Source: Dehalococcoidia bacterium
Lineage (GTDB): Bacteria > Chloroflexota > Dehalococcoidia > GIF9 > UBA5629
Length of the DNA stretch: 20,174 nucleotides
Direction of reading: 5' to 3'
Assembly: GCA_016927965.1 (NCBI GenBank)
Contig: JAFGLP010000141.1
Span: 1 to 20,174 of the forward strand
Every line of letters begins with the position of its first letter. Within the stretch, counting starts at the first letter, position 1. A program made the position numbers and the translations under genes. The notes under the pieces were generated by a model. It saw only the letters and a program-made list of their open reading frames with translations. It was not told the origin of the DNA and made no database searches. Positions 1 through 8,868 of the stretch are shown here, piece after piece.

Positions 1-999
1 GGTTTTACGATGTACACCTCCAACTGGGGAATACCTGAACTGCGTCAATCGATATCCCAATACGTAAAGAAGCTATATAACATCGATTACAAAAGCGACA
101 GCGAGATATTGATCACCACCGGCAGCAGCGAGGCTCTGGATCTGGCTTTCAGGGCCATCATTGATCCGGGGGACGAAGTGATCATGACTGATCCCCATTA
201 TGTGGCCTACCCCGTATGCGTTTCGCTGGCCGGGGGAGTGCCCGTACAAATACCCACCTATGAAAAAAATAATTTTAAATTAATGCCGGATGATGTCCGC
301 AAATACCTGACACCTAAAACCAAGGCTATCCTGTTAAGCTTCCCATCCAATCCTACAGGTGCCGTTATGCCTAGGGAGCTTCTGGAAGATCTGGCCAAGA
401 TCGCTATAGAGCACGATCTGCTTATCGTTTCGGACGAAATATATGCCCGCCTAACTTATGATACAGAACACACATGTATGGCCAGTTTGCCCGGCATGAG
501 AGACCGTGTCATATTAATCAGGGGATTTTCCAAGGCCTTTGCCATGACCGGCTGGCGCGTGGGCTATGTAGCAGCTAATGCCGAGATGACCGAGGCCATG
601 ATGAAGGTGCATCAATATACCATGATGTGCGCCCCGATTATGGGACAGATGGCAGCCGTAGAAGCTCTCAAAGAAAGCACCAATCATGAAGTTGAGGAAA
701 TGCTGGCGGAATATGACAGGCGCAGGAGGGTTATTGTCAAAGGTTTCAGAGACCTTGGCCTTTCCTGTTTTGAGCCCAAGGGCGCTTTCTATGCATTCCC
801 GTCGATCAAATCAACCGATATGACATCAGAAGAATTTGCAGAAGGGTTGCTGAGAGAAGAAAAGGTGGCCGTGGTACCCGGTCATGTATTCGGCAAGTGC
901 GGCGAGGGATACGTGCGCTGCTGCTATGCGACATCTATGCCCGAGATCGAAGAAGCGTTAAGAAGGATCGGTAAATTCCTGGAACGGCATAGGAAATAG
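1..999 (+). CDS. Class I/II PLP-dependent aminotransferase (5' end cut off by window)
   Basis: Transfers an amino group between an amino acid and a 2-oxo acid using pyridoxal phosphate in the cytoplasm; the exact substrate is not readable. The frame is open from base 1 (Gly-Phe-Thr-Met-Tyr-Thr-Ser-Asn), and the Met at base 10 sits inside the family's conserved 'Y-T-S-N-x-G-x-x-E-L-R' segment, so it is not the start; about 50-60 N-terminal residues lie outside. Visible fold-type I signatures, numbered from base 1: SNPTG at 116-120, DEIYA with Asp145 and Tyr148 (PLP ring contacts), and SKAFAMTGWRVGY with the Schiff-base lysine at 178. About 332 residues are visible, consistent with a protein near 385-390. 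It ends 3 bases before the stop of the convergent phosphatase gene, with no terminator between. The family includes aspartate, aromatic and alanine aminotransferases; I do not choose among them. Confidence 0.9.
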   Translation, partial: GFTMYTSNWGIPELRQSISQYVKKLYNIDYKSDSEILITTGSSEALDLAFRAIIDPGDEVIMTDPHYVAYPVCVSLAGGVPVQIPTYEKNNFKLMPDDVRKYLTPKTKAILLSFPSNPTGAVMPRELLEDLAKIAIEHDLLIVSDEIYARLTYDTEHTCMASLPGMRDRVILIRGFSKAFAMTGWRVGYVAANAEMTEAMMKVHQYTMMCAPIMGQMAAVEALKESTNHEVEEMLAEYDRRRRVIVKGFRDLGLSCFEPKGAFYAFPSIKSTDMTSEEFAEGLLREEKVAVVPGHVFGKCGEGYVRCCYATSMPEIEEALRRIGKFLERHRK

Positions 1000-1002
1000 T
1001 GA

Positions 1003-1815
1003 TCAGGGCATTTCCAGCCATCTTTTGAACTCGTCAAGAAGCTGTTTATTTGAGGCAATTACTGCCCGGTCAGCAGTAGTTGCCAATGTGCCGTCGAAAT
1101 TTATTATCTCGCCACCACCTTCACTGACCAGTAAAAGCCCGCTGGCCAGATCCCATGGATACAGATACTTGTGAAAGTATATGCTGAGCCTGCCGCTGGC
1201 TACGTAAGCCAACCCCAGGCATGAAGAGCCCATCAACCTGATGCAATGCGTCTGCGCCCATATTCTGGCGGCCAGATCAAGCATTTCGACGCTTCTTTCG
1301 GGGACATAGCCCAAGTCCAAACCGACAGCAGCCTGCTCCAGCTGCTCAACATCAGATACGGCAGTCCTTCTTCTGTTGAGATAAACACCCTTGCCCTTAG
1401 CGGCATGGAACATCTCACGCCTCATGGGATCATAAGTAAGGCCCAATATCACCTCACCATTCAAGGACAACGCAATGTTTACACAGAAAAAAGGAACCCC
1501 AAAATGATAATTATTGGTGCCGTCCAGGGGATCGATAATCCAGCTGTACTCGCAGTCCGATTTTGAAGCACCCGCCTCTTCAGATAATATGCCGTGACGG
1601 GGGAATTCTTTTCTGAGGATTTCAATGATCCGTTTTTCGGACATCAGGTCGGCCTCGGTTACAAGGTTCCTGCGGCCTTTAACCTGTATGCTGTTCTGAC
1701 GACCGAAACGGTTTTTCAGGATACTGCCTGCTTCCAGTGCAGCAAACCTGGCAATCTCATAAGCGGACCTGTGGCTGCTTGACCGGGGGAGATTTATTGA
1801 TCGTTCTTCAGGCAT
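1003..1815 (-). CDS. Inositol monophosphatase family protein (SuhB/CysQ-like)
   Basis: A Mg-dependent phosphatase of the inositol monophosphatase superfamily, cytoplasmic; members act on inositol-1-phosphate, fructose-1,6-bisphosphate or 3'-phosphoadenosine-5'-phosphate, and the sequence does not decide which. The metal-binding set is complete: Glu79-Glu80 in 'SEEAG', the DPLDGTNNY motif at 95-103 with Asp95 and Asp98, and the C-terminal 'PWDLASG' with Asp222. Its 270 residues fit the family. The first 18 residues (polar, Ser/Arg-rich) precede the usual start of homology at 'AYEIARFAALEAG'; no other ATG is available, so the ATG at 1815 is kept. It overlaps the end of trpS by 8 bases, suggesting translational coupling as the last gene of the minus-strand unit. 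Converges on the aminotransferase gene. Confidence 0.88.
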   Translation of the reverse strand: MPEERSINLPRSSSHRSAYEIARFAALEAGSILKNRFGRQNSIQVKGRRNLVTEADLMSEKRIIEILRKEFPRHGILSEEAGASKSDCEYSWIIDPLDGTNNYHFGVPFFCVNIALSLNGEVILGLTYDPMRREMFHAAKGKGVYLNRRRTAVSDVEQLEQAAVGLDLGYVPERSVEMLDLAARIWAQTHCIRLMGSSCLGLAYVASGRLSIYFHKYLYPWDLASGLLLVSEGGGEIINFDGTLATTADRAVIASNKQLLDEFKRWLEMP

Positions 1816-2791
1816 TCCTGAGCAGGCCCATCTTTTGCTTCACTTCGTTAAGCGTCTCCCTGGCAATTACCTGCGCCCGCCTGGCGCCTTCTTCCAGAAT
1901 TCCACGTATCCGCTCTGGGTCCTTCGCCAGATCAATCCTGCGCTGTCTGAAGTCCTTCAAAGCATCGTTAATATTCTGCGCCAGCAATTTTTTACAGTCC
2001 ACGCAGCCTATGGCAGCCGATTTGCATTGTTCGGCGATTTCGAACATTTTATCCTCGGTGAAATATCTATGCAGGCTGTAAATATTGCAGATGTCTGGAT
2101 GTCCCGGGTCATTGCGCCGCTGGCGGGCCGGATCAGTCACAGCAGTTTTTATCCGTTCCAGTGTTTCTTCGGGAGTACCCGCCAGCTCGACATGATTATC
2201 ATATGATTTACCCATTTTTTGGCTGCCGTTCAGGCCCAGTACCAGCGGATAGTTCGTCAGCTTGGCCTGAGGCTCAGGAAATACCTCGCCGAAAATATAG
2301 TTAAACCTGCGTACGATCTCACGCGTCATTTCAAGGTGCGGCAGTTGGTCCTCACCGACAGGAACTACATTGGTTTTATACAGCATGATATCTGCGGCCA
2401 TTAATACCGGGTAGCCGACCAGCCCGAAATTCACGTTCTGCGGCTGCATCCTGGCCTTCTCTTTAAAGGTAGGTACCCTCAAAAGCCATCCCAGCGGGGT
2501 CAGCATGCCCAGATATGTATACAATTCCGCTATTTCCGGAACATGCGACTGCACAAACATTATCGATTTTTTCGGGTCGATACCGGCTGCCAGCCAATCA
2601 AGCGTCATCTCCAGGATATTCTGCTGCAGCTCAGACGTGTTCTCAATAGTAGTGAGAGCGTGGATATCCACAATACAGTAAACACAGTCGTATTTTTCCT
2701 GCAGCTTAACATAGTTCTGGATAGCGCCTATGTAGTTGCCGATGTGCTGCCGTCCTGTGGGACGCGCTCCTGAAAAAACTCTCTGTCTCAT
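1808..2791 (-). CDS. trpS: Tryptophanyl-tRNA synthetase
   Basis: Charges tRNA-Trp with tryptophan (class I aminoacyl-tRNA synthetase, dimer, cytoplasm). From the chosen start the protein has 327 residues, the usual bacterial length. It opens with 'RVFSGARPTGRQHIGN', where HIGN at 16-19 is the HIGH-type ATP motif, and the KMSKS loop is KMGKS at 192-196. The longest frame begins with TTG at 2797, but a GAGG Shine-Dalgarno sits only one base from that TTG and 7 bases from the ATG at 2791, so the ATG is preferred. It follows argS after 56 bases with no room for a full T-box leader, and overlaps the phosphatase gene by 8 bases. Confidence 0.96.
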   Translation of the reverse strand: MRQRVFSGARPTGRQHIGNYIGAIQNYVKLQEKYDCVYCIVDIHALTTIENTSELQQNILEMTLDWLAAGIDPKKSIMFVQSHVPEIAELYTYLGMLTPLGWLLRVPTFKEKARMQPQNVNFGLVGYPVLMAADIMLYKTNVVPVGEDQLPHLEMTREIVRRFNYIFGEVFPEPQAKLTNYPLVLGLNGSQKMGKSYDNHVELAGTPEETLERIKTAVTDPARQRRNDPGHPDICNIYSLHRYFTEDKMFEIAEQCKSAAIGCVDCKKLLAQNINDALKDFRQRRIDLAKDPERIRGILEEGARRAQVIARETLNEVKQKMGLLRNA

Positions 2792-2847
2792 ATTCAAGCC
2801 TCAAAGTTTATCATAAATTGAATTTAGCTTCAAAAACGGAGGAAACA

Positions 2848-4506
2848 TCACATGCTATCGGGGGCAGTCATGCCCATCAGGTGCAATGTTTTGGCGAGCA
2901 CAATCTGCGCTGCCTTGACCAGCTTGAGCCTGGCATTAGTCACTGCAGGATCATCTGTAATCACACGGCATTGTTTATAGAAGGAATGGAAAACCGTTGC
3001 CAGCTCCTGTGCATAAAAAGGCAAAATATGCGGCTCATGTGTCGTTGCCACCGTCTCGATCATCTCTGAAATCCTTACCATATGCCTGATTAAAGTCAAT
3101 TCCGGTTCTGATGAAAGAAGCACAACATCACCGGAGCTAAAATCGATGCCTTTTTCAGCGGCGTTTTTCAAAATGCTGCTTATTCTTGCATGGGCATACT
3201 GTACGTAATAAACAGGGTTCTCGGAAGACTGTTTAATAGCCAATTCCAGATCAAAATCCATCTGGCTATCGGCGGAGCGGGAGAGAAAAACGAACCGGCA
3301 GGCATCGGGACCCACTTCGTCCAGCACCTCCCGCAGGCTGATTATATCACCGCTCCTTTTGGATATTTTCACAATCTCCTGGCCGCGCCTGAGCGTTACC
3401 AGCTGGCAGATCATTATTTCCAGCTTCTCGGGGTCGATACCCAGCGCTCCCATTACCGCTTTCATGCGATATATATGCCCCTGGTGATCGGCTCCCCATA
3501 TATCTATTACATTGTCAAATTTCCTGTCGACGAACTTGTTGTAATGGTAGGCAATGTCCGATGCAAAATATGTCGGTGTCCCGTCAGTCCTGATGATAAC
3601 GTTGTCCCTGTCATCGCCCATGCTGGAAGAGGCAAACCATACCGCATTTTCCCTCTCAATAGTAAATCCGCCGTCCTTGAGCATCTTCATGGTCTGATCA
3701 AAACGGCCGCTCTTGAACAGGCTTTGCTCGCTGAACCACTCGTCAAACTCAACGTTAAGAATACCCAGGTCCTCTTTTATCGTCCCCATTACCGTAGAAA
3801 TACCGATTTTACCTATCTCGGCTATGCCCTGCTCCTGCGGCATTGTCAGGAATTTGTCGCTATATTTATCTTTGATCTCCTTTGCCAGGTCGATCATATA
3901 ACTCCCGTGATAGCCATTGGCAGGGATCTCCGCCTCTTTCCCCCAGGCTTGCATATAGCAGGCAAAAAGCGACTGGTGAAAAGCTTCCAGTTGGCTGCCT
4001 GCATCATTAATGTAATACTCCGCACTGACCTGATAACCTGCTGCCCTCAATACATTGGCCAGTGTGCTTCCCAGCACTGCGCCCCTCCCATGCCCCACAT
4101 GCAGCGGCCCCGTGGGATTGCCGCTGACAAATTCTATCTGGCACTTTCCTCCGCCGAGATCGATATTGCCGTATTTCTCACCTGCACTGCAAATAATATC
4201 TACCTGCTCATCCAGCCACTGCCTGCTTAAGGTGAAATTAATGAAGCCCGGTTTAGCCACCGATATCTTTTCGATTTCTTTAATAGGGGGGATATTTTTT
4301 ACAATCACTTCAGCGATGTCCATCGGTTTCATACCGGTTAGACGCGCAAGTTTGAGAGGCAAGCTGTTGGCATAGTCGCCATGCTCCGGTTTGGCAGGCC
4401 GCTCAATGGTAATCTCCGGTACGCCAGCCTCACCTGGCAAGCCCTGTTGTTGTGCCAGGGTAAATGCTTTCTCCAAATTGGCAGCCAGTATTTTTCTAAA
4501 TGACAT
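2848..4506 (-). CDS. argS: Arginyl-tRNA synthetase
   Basis: Charges tRNA-Arg with arginine (class I synthetase, monomer, cytoplasm). The N-terminal tRNA D-loop recognition domain covers about residues 1-110, followed by 'FVSGNPTGPLHVGHGRG' with HVGH at 136-139 as the HIGH motif. The KMSKS loop is KISKR at 380-384. The C-terminal DALR anticodon-binding domain ends in 'GMTAPDSM', close to the typical family end. Length is 552 residues from the ATG at 4506. The open frame extends to a TTG at 4530, but a G-rich Shine-Dalgarno (GGGGGA) lies 4-5 bases before the ATG and the upstream residues are not family-like. It lies 62 bases after recG and 56 before trpS, same strand. It supplies the consumer of the arginine made by the arg operon further right, but the two are separate units. 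Confidence 0.96.
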   Translation of the reverse strand: MSFRKILAANLEKAFTLAQQQGLPGEAGVPEITIERPAKPEHGDYANSLPLKLARLTGMKPMDIAEVIVKNIPPIKEIEKISVAKPGFINFTLSRQWLDEQVDIICSAGEKYGNIDLGGGKCQIEFVSGNPTGPLHVGHGRGAVLGSTLANVLRAAGYQVSAEYYINDAGSQLEAFHQSLFACYMQAWGKEAEIPANGYHGSYMIDLAKEIKDKYSDKFLTMPQEQGIAEIGKIGISTVMGTIKEDLGILNVEFDEWFSEQSLFKSGRFDQTMKMLKDGGFTIERENAVWFASSSMGDDRDNVIIRTDGTPTYFASDIAYHYNKFVDRKFDNVIDIWGADHQGHIYRMKAVMGALGIDPEKLEIMICQLVTLRRGQEIVKISKRSGDIISLREVLDEVGPDACRFVFLSRSADSQMDFDLELAIKQSSENPVYYVQYAHARISSILKNAAEKGIDFSSGDVVLLSSEPELTLIRHMVRISEMIETVATTHEPHILPFYAQELATVFHSFYKQCRVITDDPAVTNARLKLVKAAQIVLAKTLHLMGMTAPDSM

Positions 4507-4528
4507 ATTATCCCCCGTATATAAGACC

Positions 4529-4544
4529 AAGAGACCGGACTCTT
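4529..4544. repeat. 16-base near-perfect dyad in the recG-argS gap
   Basis: The arms AAGAG and CTCTT flank a central CCGG with one mismatched base on each side, giving a 16-base imperfect palindrome in the 62-base space between the recG stop and the argS start, about 22 bases upstream of the argS ATG. It is not followed by a T-run, so it does not look like an intrinsic terminator. It could be an mRNA hairpin or a protein site. A dyad of this size may also arise by chance. Confidence 0.3.
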
Positions 4545-4568
4545 CATTAAGCCTAGGAAAGTAATATT

Positions 4569-7016
4569 TTAATTGTTTTCTACCCTTTTATGCCAGATTC
4601 TATCGAATTCCATAGCTAAAAACCGGTGTCCCGGCTGTTGAAGACCGGGGTCTTTTTCAAATATCATGCGGGCTTCACGCCTGGCTTCTTCCAGAAGCTG
4701 CGTATCGGATAACCTGGCCATCTTAAGATCGGGCAAACCGCTCTGCCGGGTGCCGAAAAATTCACCCGGACCGCGGAGCTCAAGATCCTTTTCAGCTAGT
4801 ATAAACCCATCACTTATTTCCTCAATAGCCTTGAGCCTTTCCTGACCATATTCAGAAGGATTTTCCGATAAAAGCAAGCAGTAGCTTTGTTTATCGCCCC
4901 TGCCGACCCTCCCACGAAACTGGTGCAATTGGGCCAATCCAAAACGGTCGGCAGCTTCAACTAGCATAACGGTGGCATTGGGAACGTCTATGCCCACCTC
5001 AACAACAGACGTAGAAATCAAAATATCTAATTCGCCTTCTTTAAAAGAAGACATGATATTTTCCTTGTCTGCAGCTTTCATTTTGCCGTGCAGCAGTCCC
5101 AACTTTAAATGCGGGAATATTTCCCTGGACAATCTCTCATATTCGGCCACGGCGGCTTTGACTTCAAGGTTCTCAGACTCTTCGATCAGAGGGCAGATGA
5201 TAAAGGCCTGCCGTCCCTCCTTCATCTGCTTTCCGATAAAGTTATATGCACGCTGGCGGTCATGCTGTGTCAGCCAGCGCGTCTTAATCGTCTGCCTCCC
5301 CGGAGGCATTTCACTGATAGTGGATATATCCAGGTCGCCGTATAGCGTTAACGCCAGCGTACGCGGTATCGGTGTGGCAGTCATCACCAGCAAATGCGGA
5401 TTGAAACCCTTTTGACGCAGTGCAGTACGCTGCAATACCCCGAAACGGTGCTGTTCATCGATGACCACCAGCCCCAGCTTCGAGAAATGCACGCCCTTTT
5501 GTATCAAGGCATGCGTACCAATAATAATGTTAATCTCGCCGGAGCGCATTTTATCATAAATGGCCGCTTTCTCCTTCACACTCGAGCTGCCGGTAAGCAA
5601 TGCCATATTTATGTCAATCGGAAAGATGTTCTCAAATTTATATATATTACCCTGTCTGTTATCCAGCCCTCCTGCAGCCGACAGCAGCTTAAACAAGGTG
5701 GAGAAATGCTGCTCCGCCAGTATCTCGGTCGGCGCCATCAGCGCTCCCTGGTAGCCGTTCTCTATGGCCACCAGCAATGCAATGGCAGCCACCACTGTTT
5801 TCCCGCTGCCCACATCGCCCTGCAGCAGGCGTGACATGGGAATTTCCCTGCTTAGATCAGCAGATATCTCACTCGTCACCTTTTGCTGCGCCGGCGTTAA
5901 TTTAAACGGCAGTGACCTGATGAAATCATCCAGATACTGACTCTCGGTATTGAATTTATGCCCGGGCTGGTCCATCTGCCACTCCCGTTTCTTATCCAGC
6001 ACTCCCAACTGCAGCAGCAGCAATTCATCAAAAGCCAGTCTTTTCCGTGCCATGGCCTGCGCCCCATAATCCGCCGGATAATGCGCCTGCATGATGGCAT
6101 TTTGCAATCCTATCAAACCGCATCTCTGTATGACCGCTGGCAGGAGAAACTCGTCCAACCTCTTCAGGTAAGTGTCCAGAGCATTTTTTACCACGGCCCT
6201 TACCTGGCGTGGGAATAAACCCTGCGTAAGCTGGTATACCGGTACCAGCCGCCCTGTATGGAGCAGCTCTTTATCTTCGATCAATTCCCATTCTGGATTT
6301 TCAAACACCTTCCTGTAGTTGAATTCGGTTACCCGTCCGCTCACAGCAATACGTGAATTAGTCGTTAACTGGCGGGCCACCCATGGCTGATTAAACCAGA
6401 CCGCCCGTATGTTGCCGGTCTCATCGCCAAGCACAGCTTCACTTCCCTTCATCCGTCCGAAGTTGGTTTCCTGGGCTTCCCATACGTTGGCAAAGATAGT
6501 CTGATATTTTCCGGTTTCAAGCGTGGATACAGTCGCCCTCTTGCTGAAATCTATGAACCTGCGGGGGAAGAAATAAAGGAGGTCCCTTACCCTGTATACA
6601 CCCAGTTTTGCTATTCGCTTTGCAATATTGTCCCCAATGCCTTTAACAACAGCGATATCATCATCCAGCGTAGTATCCGAAACAAAACGCGGCGCTGGCT
6701 TGAGTGTTCTACTGCCTTTTTTCCTTTGGGCTTTTATTGCTGCGGGTTTTCCTGGATTAGCCAGTTGGTCCATCTCACCCAGCACTTTCTGCACCCATAT
6801 TTCACGTTGGGCTTTGCTTTGGCCTGCATAGTCAAGTTTGGACAAAAGGGATTTCAACTGCGTATTCCTGGCAAGGATGCCCGGATTATCGGCAAACCAT
6901 TTCAGAATATACTTATCCAGTCCGCCTATGACAGCCCTGTCGGCATAGCCGTTTTTAATCTCTAAATTGAGAATTGTGCGAAGAAAAGCAGTCTGATTGT
7001 CAGCAGGCAATTTCAT
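4569..7016 (-). CDS. recG: ATP-dependent DNA helicase RecG
   Basis: Branch-migrating superfamily 2 helicase that regresses stalled forks and processes Holliday junctions and R-loops. The wedge/OB region starts near residue 118 with 'VVKGIGDNIAKRIAKLGV' and 'DLLYFFPRRFID'. Motif I is GDVGSGKT with Lys406; motif II is DEQH at 520-523; motif III is 'MTATPIPRTL'; motif VI lies in 'QFRGRVGRG'. The C-terminal RecG-type TRG region follows ('ELRGPGEFFGTRQSGLPDL'). At 815 residues it is longer than the roughly 690-residue Escherichia coli protein because about 115 residues precede the wedge domain; this front part is helical-looking with a basic, Ala/Lys-rich link around residues 90-110. The ATG at 7016 directly abuts the stop of the upstream degV gene (no spacer), consistent with co-translation. 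All catalytic motifs are intact. Confidence 0.96.
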   Translation of the reverse strand: MKLPADNQTAFLRTILNLEIKNGYADRAVIGGLDKYILKWFADNPGILARNTQLKSLLSKLDYAGQSKAQREIWVQKVLGEMDQLANPGKPAAIKAQRKKGSRTLKPAPRFVSDTTLDDDIAVVKGIGDNIAKRIAKLGVYRVRDLLYFFPRRFIDFSKRATVSTLETGKYQTIFANVWEAQETNFGRMKGSEAVLGDETGNIRAVWFNQPWVARQLTTNSRIAVSGRVTEFNYRKVFENPEWELIEDKELLHTGRLVPVYQLTQGLFPRQVRAVVKNALDTYLKRLDEFLLPAVIQRCGLIGLQNAIMQAHYPADYGAQAMARKRLAFDELLLLQLGVLDKKREWQMDQPGHKFNTESQYLDDFIRSLPFKLTPAQQKVTSEISADLSREIPMSRLLQGDVGSGKTVVAAIALLVAIENGYQGALMAPTEILAEQHFSTLFKLLSAAGGLDNRQGNIYKFENIFPIDINMALLTGSSSVKEKAAIYDKMRSGEINIIIGTHALIQKGVHFSKLGLVVIDEQHRFGVLQRTALRQKGFNPHLLVMTATPIPRTLALTLYGDLDISTISEMPPGRQTIKTRWLTQHDRQRAYNFIGKQMKEGRQAFIICPLIEESENLEVKAAVAEYERLSREIFPHLKLGLLHGKMKAADKENIMSSFKEGELDILISTSVVEVGIDVPNATVMLVEAADRFGLAQLHQFRGRVGRGDKQSYCLLLSENPSEYGQERLKAIEEISDGFILAEKDLELRGPGEFFGTRQSGLPDLKMARLSDTQLLEEARREARMIFEKDPGLQQPGHRFLAMEFDRIWHKRVENN

Positions 7017-8006
7017 TTATTGAATTGCGGGGACAGGTTTATAAAGTGAGAATACATCCGCATTTCTTTGCTTACGTTGTAAAATACCTTCCTTTATCGA
7101 TTGCATAGAAGGCAGCGTACCGAATTTTCTTCGCTTGGACTCAGTATCAGCCTCTGTCTTAATGAGAGAGTGTTGCACGCCTACCAGGATTGTTCCCGGC
7201 CCGCCGTGCGTGCCGATTGCAGGACCCAATTTGGCAATCATCGGTTTGATATCAGGCATGAATGCTTTTAATTTGTCGACGAACGAGGCAAGTTCGTCAT
7301 CCTGGGAACTATGCGCAATGCCGACAGCCTCAACATTATGGGATATTGATTTCAGGCGTTCATGCAGACCTGCAATAGCCCCACTCCGCGTTCTGGCAGC
7401 ACCAACAGGTGTTATCGTTCCCTCTTTGATAGTGAGAATAGGCCTTACGGGCAGCAAAGAGCCAAGGATGCCGCTTGCTTTGCCGAGACGGCCGCCTTTA
7501 ACAATATACTTTAATGTATCAAGTATCCCATATGCACGGACTACCGGGATCAGCCGGTTTATATAGTCCCTTATTTCATCCATGTTTTTTCCGGCAGCAG
7601 CAGCCCTGGCAGCCGCCACAGCAACCAGTGCCAGAGGAATTGTAACCAGGCGGGAATCAACAACTTCGATAGGGCATCTCTTATTTGAAATAAGTTCTTT
7701 ACCCTGCAACGCAGAGTCATAAGTAGCGCTGACCTTACTGGAAAGATGAACAGATATTATTCCTTCGGAATCCTTACCCAATTTTTCATAGACCTGGGCA
7801 AAATCACCGGGTGACGCTGATGAAGTCGTAGGATGAATAGGCCCATCTACCAATTTCTGAAAAAACTCACCGGGCTGTATATCGATCCCGTCACGATAGC
7901 TTACGGACCCAAAATGAACATACAGGGGGACAATGCTGATACCTAAATCTTCAGCCACATCTCGCGGCAGATCGCTGCCGCTATCGGTCACAATATGGAT
8001 CGTCAT
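7017..8006 (-). CDS. DegV family fatty-acid-binding protein (FakB-like), with C-terminal extension
   Basis: DegV proteins (FakB) hold a free fatty acid and present its carboxyl group to the kinase FakA, giving acyl-phosphate for phospholipid synthesis. The protein starts 'MTIHIVTDSGSDLP', the family opening; the fatty-acid head-group region is visible as 'HPTTSSASPGDF' (Thr60-Thr61-Ser62), 'HLSSKVSATYDSA' (Ser89-Ser90) and 'GTHGGPGTILVG' with His267. The open frame runs up to 8060, but only the ATG at 8006 gives the family N-terminus and avoids a long overlap with the upstream degV. After the normal end near residue 276 there are about 50 extra residues, rich in Lys/Arg at first (KRRK), that family members of about 280 residues lack. 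It lies 7 bases after its paralogue and abuts recG. The ribosome-binding site is weak, so coupling to the upstream gene is likely. Confidence 0.9.
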   Translation of the reverse strand: MTIHIVTDSGSDLPRDVAEDLGISIVPLYVHFGSVSYRDGIDIQPGEFFQKLVDGPIHPTTSSASPGDFAQVYEKLGKDSEGIISVHLSSKVSATYDSALQGKELISNKRCPIEVVDSRLVTIPLALVAVAAARAAAAGKNMDEIRDYINRLIPVVRAYGILDTLKYIVKGGRLGKASGILGSLLPVRPILTIKEGTITPVGAARTRSGAIAGLHERLKSISHNVEAVGIAHSSQDDELASFVDKLKAFMPDIKPMIAKLGPAIGTHGGPGTILVGVQHSLIKTEADTESKRRKFGTLPSMQSIKEGILQRKQRNADVFSLYKPVPAIQ

Positions 8007-8013
8007 CAGTCCG

Positions 8014-8850
8014 CTATTTACCTTCGATAAAATTTGCACATAGCACATGAGGGCCAACATGTGCTCCTATTACCGAGTTAACTGTACTTCTATATGTTTT
8101 TTCCTTCGGGAAATAGTCTGCGACCCGATTTGCCAGTATTTCCAGCTCGTCGGGAGTAGTCGCATGCTGCAACATCAATGCTTCTATACCCTTGGCACTT
8201 TTAACAAGATTAACCAGTGCATCGATAGCCTGTGTCCTGCTCCTTGTCCGCTGTACAGGCGTAACGATGCCCTCACGCAACGTTAGAATAGGGGTTATTT
8301 TCAGCAGGCCACCCATCAATGCCTGCGCACGTCCGATCCTGCCGCCTTTTCGTAAATATTCCAGGGTATCAAAAACCATATAGGAATGTGCCCGGGAGCA
8401 CCAGTCTTTAACAGAGGCAATAACGTCATCTAATTTAGCGCCGTTTTGTATCGCTTCAGCGGCCTTGATCACAGGTAAGCCCAACCCTCCGCAAGTCTGC
8501 AGTGAATCGATGATTTCAATTTTTGCGATGTCTCCTACCAGTGCCTTGGCCTGTATGGCACTCTCATATGTGGCGCTTATTTTGCTTGAAAATAGTATTA
8601 CCAGGATTTCATTCGTTTCTTTAGTCAGTTTAGTAAAAAGCTCTGAAAAATACCCGGGGGATTGAGCAGAAGTGGTCGGATGTATATGCGATTCCACCAG
8701 CTTCTTGTAAAACTGCTCCGCCGTGATGTCGATGCCGTCCCTGAATGTCTCGGTGCCGAAGATTACATTGATGGGAACGATGCTGATGCCGTACTTTTTG
8801 ATCAGGTCTGCCGGGATATCGCATGTACTGTCGGTCACGATCTTGATCAT
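8014..8850 (-). CDS. DegV family fatty-acid-binding protein (FakB-like)
   Basis: Second DegV/FakB paralogue, expected to bind a fatty acid and hand it to the adjacent FakA. Its 278 residues are the standard length. Visible family features: 'MIKIVTDSTCDIP' at the start, 'FRDGIDIT' at 36-43, 'HPTTSAQSPGYF' with Thr59-Thr60-Ser61, 'LFSSKISATYESA' with Ser88-Ser89, 'LRKGGRIG', and 'IGAHVGPHVL' with His264. A strong GGGAGGAG Shine-Dalgarno lies 5 bases before the ATG. It shares architecture with the downstream degV across its whole length, pointing to an old tandem duplication, but the two differ at many positions, so they may prefer different acyl chains, as FakB1 and FakB2 do in Staphylococcus aureus. 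It follows fakA after 18 bases. Confidence 0.92.
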   Translation of the reverse strand: MIKIVTDSTCDIPADLIKKYGISIVPINVIFGTETFRDGIDITAEQFYKKLVESHIHPTTSAQSPGYFSELFTKLTKETNEILVILFSSKISATYESAIQAKALVGDIAKIEIIDSLQTCGGLGLPVIKAAEAIQNGAKLDDVIASVKDWCSRAHSYMVFDTLEYLRKGGRIGRAQALMGGLLKITPILTLREGIVTPVQRTRSRTQAIDALVNLVKSAKGIEALMLQHATTPDELEILANRVADYFPKEKTYRSTVNSVIGAHVGPHVLCANFIEGK

Positions 8851-8868
8851 TCAAACTCCTCCCTGAAA

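Noticed and set aside
2792..2847. Possible T-box leader for trpS
   Set aside because: Only 56 bases separate argS and trpS, too short for a T-box, and no T-box core sequence was seen; the same holds for the 62-base gap before argS.
3190..4230. 346-codon open frame on the plus strand
   Set aside because: It lies wholly antisense to argS, whose synthetase motifs are unmistakable; the product has no recognisable motif and no convincing ribosome-binding site.
8014..8060. Extended N-terminus for the second DegV gene
   Set aside because: It would overlap the upstream degV coding region by 47 bases and add residues absent from the family; the ATG at 8006 gives the canonical N-terminus.
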